Positions 1 to 4,978 of a stretch of DNA of 5,605 nt are shown piece by piece. The DNA is from Acidobacteriaceae bacterium. Its GTDB lineage: Bacteria > Acidobacteriota > Vicinamibacteria > Vicinamibacterales > CAVVIG01. Numbering within the stretch: position 1 is the first letter of the stretch; every line of letters begins with the position of its first letter. The stretch is taken from the NCBI GenBank assembly GCA_031274845.1, contig JAISPN010000123.1, positions 1-5,605 on the forward strand, written 5' to 3'. The translations under genes and the position numbers were made by a program. The notes under the pieces were generated by a model that had not been told where the DNA came from, did not search any database, and saw nothing but the letters and a program-made list of their open reading frames with translations.

Positions 1-72
1 AATTGGCGCTGCCGCCATCGCCAGGCGGACATCGTGCTAGCCTGAGGTGGCGAGGAACACCCGTCGCAAACG

Positions 73-78
73 AAGGAG
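73..78 (+). promoter_or_regulatory. Ribosome binding site of the DUF433 antitoxin gene
   Basis: AAGGAG lies six bases before the ATG at 85, a near-consensus Shine-Dalgarno at good spacing. It fixes the start of the short antitoxin reading frame and argues that the plus-strand module is, or recently was, translated. The downstream toxin start has no separate site and would depend on coupling through the ATGA overlap. Confidence 0.75.
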
Positions 79-84
79 TACGAG

Positions 85-228
85 ATGGCCGATTTCACCC
101 GCATTACCCAACACCCGGACATTATGGGCGGCAGGCCGTGCATCCGTGGAATGCGGGTGACGGTTGGGATGATCGTCGGTCAAATCGGCGCAGGCGTCAG
201 CATCGAGGAACTGCTGACCGGCGCATGA
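85..228 (+). CDS. DUF433 family antitoxin, C-terminally shortened
   Basis: This 47-residue frame starts at an ATG with a good Shine-Dalgarno. Residues 10-22 (HPDIMGGRPCIRG), followed by the hydrophobic stretch MRVTVGMIVGQIGAG and SIEELL, are the classic N-terminal half of DUF433 proteins. These are small DNA-binding-type proteins usually encoded directly upstream of a DUF5615 PIN-like toxin and thought to act as its antitoxin. Family members normally run to about 70-80 residues, with a further helical segment of the type DYPxLxxEDIxxALxYAA after the LL. Here that part is missing and the protein ends LLTGA. The stop TGA (226-228) overlaps the ATG of the toxin (225-227), the usual arrangement in these pairs, so the gene end looks native and the missing part looks like an internal in-frame deletion. 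Function is doubtful because the second half of the domain is gone. The family call is confident; activity is not. Confidence 0.75.
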   Translation: MADFTRITQHPDIMGGRPCIRGMRVTVGMIVGQIGAGVSIEELLTGA

Positions 229-419
229 CGATTCTCGTCGATATGAATCTCTCGCCGGCATGGGTTGCGGCGCTGAACGACGCAGGTATTGAAGCAAGTC
301 ACTGGTCAGCGGTAGGCGCGGCGACCGCTACCGATGCCGACATCGAGGGTGCTTTGGTCACGATTGATTCCATGAGAACACGGGTACGTGTCTTGCCACT
401 GCACAAGCCGTCCACGTAA
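225..419 (+). CDS. DUF5615 PIN-like toxin, internally deleted remnant
   Basis: This 64-residue frame starts at the ATG of the ATGA overlap with the antitoxin. Residues 1-39 (MTILVDMNLSPAWVAAL..., then GIEASHWSAVGAATATDADI) match the N-terminal half of DUF5615, the PIN-like nuclease domain partnered with DUF433, including the first acidic residue in LVDMNLSP. The following EGALVTIDSMRTRVRVLPL matches the very C-terminal strand pair of the same family. The central 50-60 residues, which in intact members carry the second acidic motif (of the type T.D.DF) and the core of the fold, are absent although the reading frame is kept. Intact members are about 110-120 residues. The product therefore cannot have a complete nuclease site and is probably inactive. 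The apparent deletion joint (about 339-347) coincides with the left end of an inverted repeat. Alternatively this is a real short variant, but loss of the conserved core makes that unlikely. Confidence 0.7.
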   Translation: MTILVDMNLSPAWVAALNDAGIEASHWSAVGAATATDADIEGALVTIDSMRTRVRVLPLHKPST

Positions 420-525
420 CACCTCTTCGGGTCGTCAATTGCATTGACATCAATGTGACGTCTGGCGAGAACGCACGAGCGATTCATGCGTGTCCTCAAT
501 GAATCAATCACCAGAGCACCGATGT
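420..525. other. Intergenic stretch between convergent toxin remnant and acylase gene
   Basis: These 106 bases separate the toxin stop from the acylase stop. They contain the centre and right arm of the inverted repeat and a small AT-richer palindrome at 442-455 (CATTG-ACAT-CAATG after allowing a four-base loop). I see no convincing rho-independent terminator: the small stem is weak and not followed by a T tract on either strand. Confidence 0.5.
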
Positions 526-526
526 C
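489..526 (-). pseudogene. Relic of a second DUF5615 toxin C-terminus, inverted
   Basis: Read on the minus strand, this stretch encodes DIGALVIDSLRTR, matching DIEGALVTIDSMRTR in the plus-strand toxin remnant. Codon by codon, the differences are two single-codon gaps, five synonymous third- or first-base changes (TTG/CTG Leu, GTC/GTG Val, TCC/TCA Ser, AGA/AGG Arg, CGG/CGC Arg) and one conservative Met/Leu change. That pattern is expected of two homologous genes that diverged while coding for protein. No start, no N-terminal half and no antitoxin partner are visible: immediately upstream on this strand lies the end of the acylase gene. Homology after position 489 fades, although a VLAR-like segment may be the former VLPx end after a small insertion. 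It is therefore a fragment, probably brought in by rearrangement between related toxin-antitoxin loci. Confidence 0.55.
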
Positions 527-3012
527 TATTTGGTGAGTACCGGGGTGAGGCGGAGGTAGCCGGTTTCGGTGTCTTCGATTTCCTCGCGGTCCATGCGCAT
601 CTTGCGGTGGCGGACGGCTTGCCAGTCTGACAGGTAGTCGTCGTAGTGCGGCGAGAGGAAGTGGCCCGATTCGCCGACGGCATCCGCGAAGCGGCTGTCG
701 TTGGCGGGCGAGAGGTCGACGATCTGCCGGTAGCCGGGGACCGCGTGCTGTTCGTACAACGCATCGGTGGCGACGCTGCCGACGTTCACGGTGCTCCAAT
801 CGCCAGCGGACGGCATCGAGCGGCTCAAGAATGGCCGCAGGAGCCCGACCGAGTCGAGTCCTTGATGCGGGAAGACCGCGTGGTGGACGGCGTCCCATCG
901 CCAGAAGGGGAGCGGACGTTTGGTGCGTTGATGGAGATCCGCAAGCGCGGCATCGAGCGCGCTGGTGACGGCATCCTCACACGTTTCAACTTCGGGCGTC
1001 GTCACGTTGTCGCACCACGGGCTGGCGCCGCGTTCGAGAATCGGCGCGACAAAGCGGGTGACATACGAGAAGCGCCCTTCGTAGGAAGCGAGCACCGGAC
1101 CAAGTTCGTCTCCGGCGAGCGCGCCGGCCAGTCGCAGAAACCACGCCTCGAAAATCGATTCGGCCACGCTGTCCGCGCTGGCGTCGAAGTTCCACCGGCG
1201 CAGCGTGTCGAGCGCCTCGCGCCGCTCATTGCTCTCCTTGACGCGGCCGAGCAGCAGCGGCACCAGATACTTCGCGTGCAGCGACAGCGTGTCGGCCTGA
1301 ATCGTCCGGAAATCGTCGGCGGTGAGTCCCGTGCGGCCACCGAGCAGATCGGTGATGCGTTGCGCGCGCCACGGGTCGGGATAGTCCATGCCGATGAAAT
1401 ACGGCGCGTTAGCCGGAAGCGGCCGGTTGTTGGCCGTGACGATGAAGTGCTCTTGCGGGTCGAAGGCGTGCGGCAGCGCGTCGAACGGGACAAAGCCGGT
1501 CCACTCGTGCTGTCCCTCCCACCCTTCAACCGGACGTGAGCCATCGCCAGCCGCGCGCACCGGAATCCGTCCGGGCGCGTAGTAGCCGATGTGTCCGTCG
1601 ACATCGGCGTAGACGAAGTTTTGTGACGGCGCGACAAGCTCGCGCATCGCGCCGGTGAAGTCGGTCCAGTTCTTCGCGTCGTTCAGCCGCATGAATGCCA
1701 TGACCGTCGAGTCGTCGGGGTCGAGCGTCGTCCAGCGGAGCGCCAGCGGTTCGAGCGGCGGTGATGGCGGCGTCGCAGACGGTGTTGTTGCCGCGGCGGC
1801 GTTGTTGGCGTTAATCGCGTCGGAGACGAGCGGGCCGTGACGGGTGATGCGGACGTTGAGATCGATTGGCGCGGCGCCCTTGACGAGAATCTGTTCGCGC
1901 ACGACGGTGATCGGTTCGTCGTGTCCACGGAACCGCGCGTAGGTACCGCTCGCGTCAAGCTGTTCCTGATAGAGATCCTGCACGTCGGCGGCAACGTTGG
2001 TGGCGCCCCACGCGATGTATTTGTTCCGGCCGAGCGCGACGGCGGGCGCGCCGGGCAGCGTGGCGCCGATGACGTCGAAATCGCCGGCGGTCATGTGCGC
2101 CAGATACCAGAGCGACGGCACGTGCGAGGAAAGATGCGGATCGTTGGCGAGCATCGGTTTGCCCGACGCCGTCATCGTGCCGTCGACGACCCAGTTGTTG
2201 GAACCGATTCCTTCGCTCGACGGCGCGGGAACACGTGCCAGCGCCAGCGCCGAGGAGAGGATGTCCGGTGCGTGTACTGCCGCATGTGCCGGTGTCCGTG
2301 CCGATGTCTGCTGCGTGCGCTTCGGCGGTGCAAGGAGCGGCGTCTGGACGATGTTCAGGCCGTCCGCGGGGTAGGGCGGGAGCAGGTCGGCCATCCGCTC
2401 TTCGCCGACCGCCGCGAGGATGTCGTGACGCATCAGTTCGAGCGAGTAGTTGCCGCTCAGATCCCAGGCCATCATCTTCACCCAGACGAGCACGTCGGGG
2501 CCGGTGAACGGTTCGGGTTCGAAGCGGAGCAAGGTGAACTCCGGCGGCAGGAAGCGGCCATGATTTCTAGTGATGAAGGTGTTGACGCCGCGCAGGTACG
2601 CGTCGATCTCGTCGCGGACATCTTGCGGCAGTTTCGTCCATGCGCTGTTTGCGGCGCGGCCGAAACCGACGGTTCTCAAGAAGCGATCCTGGGGAATGGT
2701 CGCGGCGCCAAAGATTTCAGACAGCCGTCCGTAGCCGATCCGCCGCTGGAACTCCATCTGCCAGAGGCGATCCTGCGCGTGGACGTAGCCCAGGCCGAAC
2801 AGCGCGTCGGCTTTCGTCTCCGCGTAGATGTGCGGGATGTCGTCGGCGTCGCGCACGATGTCGACGCTTTTGGAGATGCCTTCGACGCGGATCTCGCCGG
2901 TCATGACCGGCAGCGACTCGCGCAGGTACAGATAGCCGCCGGTAAGGACGACCAGCACGAGGCCGACGAGCACGATCAGCGTGACCGTTACCCGGAGCAC
3001 GATTCGCCGCAT
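526..3012 (-). CDS. Penicillin acylase family Ntn hydrolase, membrane-anchored precursor
   Basis: This 828-residue protein is of the penicillin G acylase/peptidase S45 family, enzymes that hydrolyse amide bonds of N-acylated compounds (beta-lactam side chains, acyl-homoserine lactones or other acyl amides). Residues 1-30 are a basic start followed by a strong hydrophobic segment: a signal peptide or membrane anchor placing the enzyme in the periplasm. The alpha-chain region has DIVRDADDIPHIYAET (51-66) and GYVHAQDRLWQMEFQRR (75-91), both family hallmarks. A variable spacer (about 215-270) precedes GSNNWVV. Ser271 after Gly270 is the expected autoproteolytic site and N-terminal nucleophile of the beta chain. 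ANDPHL (289-294), LPGAPAVALGRN (319-330), TANNRP (526-531, containing the expected catalytic Asn) and GESGHFLSPHYDDYLSDW (780-797) complete the family pattern. Residues 401-420 are an Ala/Thr/Pro-rich insertion. Length is normal for the family and no frame damage is seen. The ATG at 3012 has no Shine-Dalgarno; a GTG four codons downstream is an alternative. The substrate cannot be told from sequence. The stop TAG is at 528-526. Confidence 0.93.
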   Translation of the reverse strand: MRRIVLRVTVTLIVLVGLVLVVLTGGYLYLRESLPVMTGEIRVEGISKSVDIVRDADDIPHIYAETKADALFGLGYVHAQDRLWQMEFQRRIGYGRLSEIFGAATIPQDRFLRTVGFGRAANSAWTKLPQDVRDEIDAYLRGVNTFITRNHGRFLPPEFTLLRFEPEPFTGPDVLVWVKMMAWDLSGNYSLELMRHDILAAVGEERMADLLPPYPADGLNIVQTPLLAPPKRTQQTSARTPAHAAVHAPDILSSALALARVPAPSSEGIGSNNWVVDGTMTASGKPMLANDPHLSSHVPSLWYLAHMTAGDFDVIGATLPGAPAVALGRNKYIAWGATNVAADVQDLYQEQLDASGTYARFRGHDEPITVVREQILVKGAAPIDLNVRITRHGPLVSDAINANNAAAATTPSATPPSPPLEPLALRWTTLDPDDSTVMAFMRLNDAKNWTDFTGAMRELVAPSQNFVYADVDGHIGYYAPGRIPVRAAGDGSRPVEGWEGQHEWTGFVPFDALPHAFDPQEHFIVTANNRPLPANAPYFIGMDYPDPWRAQRITDLLGGRTGLTADDFRTIQADTLSLHAKYLVPLLLGRVKESNERREALDTLRRWNFDASADSVAESIFEAWFLRLAGALAGDELGPVLASYEGRFSYVTRFVAPILERGASPWCDNVTTPEVETCEDAVTSALDAALADLHQRTKRPLPFWRWDAVHHAVFPHQGLDSVGLLRPFLSRSMPSAGDWSTVNVGSVATDALYEQHAVPGYRQIVDLSPANDSRFADAVGESGHFLSPHYDDYLSDWQAVRHRKMRMDREEIEDTETGYLRLTPVLTK

Positions 3013-3018
3013 GGGAGA

Positions 3019-3026
3019 ATCATAGT
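3019..3026. promoter_or_regulatory. Possible overlapping divergent -10 elements
   Basis: On the minus strand TATGAT (3024-3019) matches the -10 consensus at five of six positions and lies exactly six bases before the acylase ATG, the spacing seen for leaderless transcripts. On the plus strand CATAGT (3021-3026) matches four of six and lies seven bases before the DUF2400 ATG. No convincing -35 hexamer is visible at 16-18 bases for either. The absence of a Shine-Dalgarno before the acylase ATG fits a leaderless message. This is inference from short motifs in a 21-bp gap. Confidence 0.35.
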
Positions 3027-3033
3027 CAAAGGC

Positions 3034-3936
3034 ATGGCTGTGCTGCGTACGGCGTCATTAGGCCCCGCGCTCGATCGGTTGTACGAGCAGTTCAACCACC
3101 CCGACGCGGCGTCCGATCCAATCCAGATCGTGCGGCGGTTCGCGCGTCCGGACGACCTGGAAGTGGTGGGTTTTTGCGCGGCGGCGCTGGCGTTCGGCCG
3201 GGTGACGAGCGTGCTTCAGTCGATCGAGCGTCTGCTGCAGGTGATGGGGCCGCATCCGGCCGCCTACGTGCGTCAGTTCGATCCCTCGCGCGAGCTGACG
3301 AAACTGGAGCCGATCGTTCACCGCTGGATTCGCGGACGCGATCTGGCGGCGTTGCTCTGGATTCTTCGGCAGATGCTCGCGCAGTCCGGATCGATTGAAG
3401 GATTTTTTCTGGAAGGCTACGACCCAGCCTCACCGGATGTGGGCGAGGCGCTCGATTCATTCTCGACGCGAGCGCTCGGGATCGATGTCACCGCTGTCAA
3501 CGGCAAGAAGAGCTGACGCGCGGGGGTCAGCTATTTCTTTCCGCGGCCCTCGACCGGCAGCGCGTGCAAGCGGCTGAATCTGTTTCTGCGGTGGATGGTG
3601 CGGCGCGACGCGCTCGATCTCGGCGTCTGGACGCGCGTGCCCGCGTCAGCGCTCGTCGTGCCGCTCGATACGCACATCGTGCGCGTTGGGCGCTGCCTGC
3701 GCTTGACGCGGTACACGAGCCCAGGCTGGAAGATGGCGAGCGACATCACCAGACAGTTGCGCGCGCTCGACCCGGCCGATCCGGTGCGGTACGACTTCTC
3801 GATCTGTCATCTCGGGATGATGAACGCCTGCGGTTTCAGCCGCGCGCAGAAGGATTCGCAGTGCCCGTTGCGCGGCGTCTGTCAGCCAGTTGCTCGTACA
3901 CGCGAGCGGTCCCGGCGACCATCCGCTCGACGGTAA
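3034..3936 (+). pseudogene. TIGR02757/DUF2400 family protein interrupted by an in-frame TGA
   Basis: The frame from ATG 3034 encodes 160 residues to a TGA at 3514-3516, then continues in the same frame for 139 more codons to TAA 3934-3936. Both halves belong to one family. The N-terminal half has LYEQF, DPIQIVRRFARPDDLEVVGF, AAALAFGRVTSVLQSIERLL and GPHPAAYVRQFDP. The part after the TGA has YFFPRPSTGSACKRLNLFL, RWMVRRDALDLGVW, VVPLDTHIVRVGR and DPADPVRYDFSICHLGM, which are the best-conserved TIGR02757 blocks. The reconstructed length of about 300 is near or a little above the family's usual size. The break is a single codon with no frameshift, so a CGA-to-TGA change is the simplest explanation. 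Readthrough, reinitiation (for example at Met188, GVW region) or a sequencing error remain possible. The protein function is not established. The second half resembles HhH-GPD DNA glycosylases: Lys179, Asp212 and Cys258/266/277/283 occupy endonuclease III-like positions. The gene is divergent from the acylase and its end overlaps the GT4 gene. Confidence 0.85.
3511..3532 (+). repeat. Perfect 7-bp hairpin enclosing the in-frame TGA
   Basis: AGCTGAC (3511-3517) and GTCAGCT (3526-3532) are exact reverse complements separated by the eight bases GCGCGGGG. The TGA that interrupts the DUF2400 gene (3514-3516) lies in the 5' arm. The hairpin is not a standard bacterial SECIS element, which begins after the UGA and carries a GU-type apical loop at fixed distance, and it has no T tract as a terminator would. 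It may be chance, since the region is GC-rich. Confidence 0.6.
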
Positions 3937-4978
3937 ACCGCTCCTGCACGCGCGCGTAGCCAGAGGCGGCCATCTGCTCGCGGCGTTTCGTGTCTTGAAG
4001 GAGCCGGACGATCGCGTCCGCGAGCGCGTGGTGATCGCGCGGTTCAACGAGCAGCCCGGTCACCTCGTCCTGCACCACTTCGGGAATCCCGCCCGCCGTT
4101 GTCGCGACGATGGCTTTCCGGCACGCCATCGCGTCGAGCAACGAGGTGCCGAGCCCTTCGGTGACGCTGCTCATCACGAACAGATCAAAGTCCTTGATGC
4201 AGCCGATGATGTCGGTTCTGAAGCCGGGAAGAAACACGTGCTTTTCAAGGCGCAGTTCGTGGACGTGCCGTTCGAGCGCCTCGCGCAGTTCCCCCTCGCC
4301 GAAGATCACGAACCGGGCATCTGGCACGTGCTGGATGACGAGGTGCGCCGCGTCGATGAGGTGCCGCTGTCCTTTGTGCGCGGTGAGCGCGGCAACGTTG
4401 CCGACAAGCGGCGCGTGGTGCGGGAGGAAGAGCGCCTCGTGGACGTTGACCGGCGCCGCCGCATGGACCCGCTCGACATCGATCCCTTCGTGGACCGTGA
4501 CGACGTGATCCGCCGGGACGCCGTCGTGTATCAACATCTGACGAATCGCGTCGGAGGCGGCGATGAAGCAGTCGACCTGCCGGTATTTCCAGCGCGAAAA
4601 CGAGTTCCCCTTGAGATGAAAGTCGACGCGTCGTGACGCGACCAGCAGCGGAAGCGGCGTGCCAGATGGCATGCCGCTCAGGATCGAGAGCGCCACCGAC
4701 GCCATCGCGATGCCGTGCGGATCGTGCGCGTGGATCACGTCGGGACGTAAGCGCTGGATCGCGCGCGCCAACCGCCAGCCGGCGCCGAGGTCGATTTCCG
4801 TCCGCGACGCAATTGGCACGAGCTCCAGCCCTTCGTGCGCGCGACGCCGCAACTCGCCGTCCGGGTGCGCGACGAGCGCCGCGCGATAGCCGGCGGCGCG
4901 CAGTCCGTTGACGGTGAGGAGTACCTGATTTTGTCCTCCGCGCCACGTGCGCGCCGTGTCGATGTGCAGCGAATACAT
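3836..4978 (-). CDS. GT4-family glycosyltransferase
   Basis: This 380-residue protein has the two-Rossmann-domain GT-B architecture of family GT4, retaining enzymes that move a sugar from a nucleotide-sugar donor to a glycan or lipid acceptor at the cytoplasmic face of the membrane. Residues 4-18 (LHIDTARTWRGGQNQ) form the first strand and acceptor-side Gly loop. RPDVIHAHDPHG (78-89) is the typical second-strand motif. VASRRVDF (113-120) and VHEGID (162-167) precede the second domain, which has VGNVAALTAHKGQRHLIDA (192-210), FVIFGEGE (223-230), and VTEGLGTSLLDAMACRKAIV (272-291) followed by GGIPEVV. The E-x7-E donor motif appears as Glu274-x7-Asp282. I chose ATG 4978 because it overlaps the stop of the upstream GT2 gene as TGATG (coupled translation) and the first strand begins at once. 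A GTG at 5023 would add 15 residues and extend the overlap. The last 101 bp run antisense to the DUF2400 3' end. The acceptor is unknown; the neighbour suggests lipopolysaccharide core or another envelope glycan. Confidence 0.9.
   Translation of the reverse strand: MYSLHIDTARTWRGGQNQVLLTVNGLRAAGYRAALVAHPDGELRRRAHEGLELVPIASRTEIDLGAGWRLARAIQRLRPDVIHAHDPHGIAMASVALSILSGMPSGTPLPLLVASRRVDFHLKGNSFSRWKYRQVDCFIAASDAIRQMLIHDGVPADHVVTVHEGIDVERVHAAAPVNVHEALFLPHHAPLVGNVAALTAHKGQRHLIDAAHLVIQHVPDARFVIFGEGELREALERHVHELRLEKHVFLPGFRTDIIGCIKDFDLFVMSSVTEGLGTSLLDAMACRKAIVATTAGGIPEVVQDEVTGLLVEPRDHHALADAIVRLLQDTKRREQMAASGYARVQERFTVERMVAGTARVYEQLADRRRATGTANPSARG

Larger units (their letters stand above)
339..526. 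repeat. Imperfect inverted repeat spanning the toxin 3' end and the following intergenic DNA
   Basis: The left arm is 339-382. The right arm is 489-526 read on the minus strand. The arms align over 38 positions with 34 identities and two 3-base gaps, beginning with GACATC and ending with ACACG in both. The unpaired centre is 383-488. The left arm is coding sequence of the DUF5615 toxin and the right arm ends in the stop codon of the acylase gene. The structure could form a long imperfect hairpin in transcripts from either side and might limit read-through between the convergent genes. It has no run of T typical of an intrinsic terminator. The gap pattern suggests it arose from two copies of the same coding segment (see the relic at 489-526) rather than from selection for a hairpin. 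Confidence 0.75.

Noticed and set aside
35..43. TGCTAGCCT as an extended -10 promoter for the toxin-antitoxin module
   Set aside because: Only three of six core bases match TATAAT and there is no -35-like hexamer 16-18 bases upstream; TTGGCG at 3-8 is too far away.
442..455. Rho-independent terminator between the convergent genes
   Set aside because: The CATTG/CAATG stem is short and AT-rich, with no T tract on either strand.
299..898. Long minus-strand reading frame of 199 codons
   Set aside because: Arginine- and proline-rich shadow of the acylase gene in another frame. Only its last part holds a real signal, the short toxin relic at 489-526.
646..1539. Plus-strand open frame of 297 codons inside the acylase gene
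   Set aside because: Antisense shadow in GC-rich DNA: no recognisable domain, and the opposite strand carries a complete, conserved acylase.
1765..1815. Repeat-like GC-rich tract within the acylase gene
   Set aside because: It encodes the Ala/Thr/Pro-rich loop of the acylase and stays in frame; it is a variable surface insertion, not a separate element.
1837..3033. Upstream extension of the DUF2400 frame by almost 400 codons
   Set aside because: It runs antisense through the acylase gene with no family similarity. The DUF2400 similarity starts just after ATG 3034.
3517..3550. SECIS element making the TGA a selenocysteine codon
   Set aside because: The visible hairpin includes the TGA itself rather than following it, the apical loop is G-rich without the expected GU bulge arrangement, and no Cys is expected at this family position.
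4245..4946. Minus-strand frame of 233 codons overlapping the GT4 gene
   Set aside because: Out-of-frame, arginine-rich shadow of the GT4 coding sequence with no motif.
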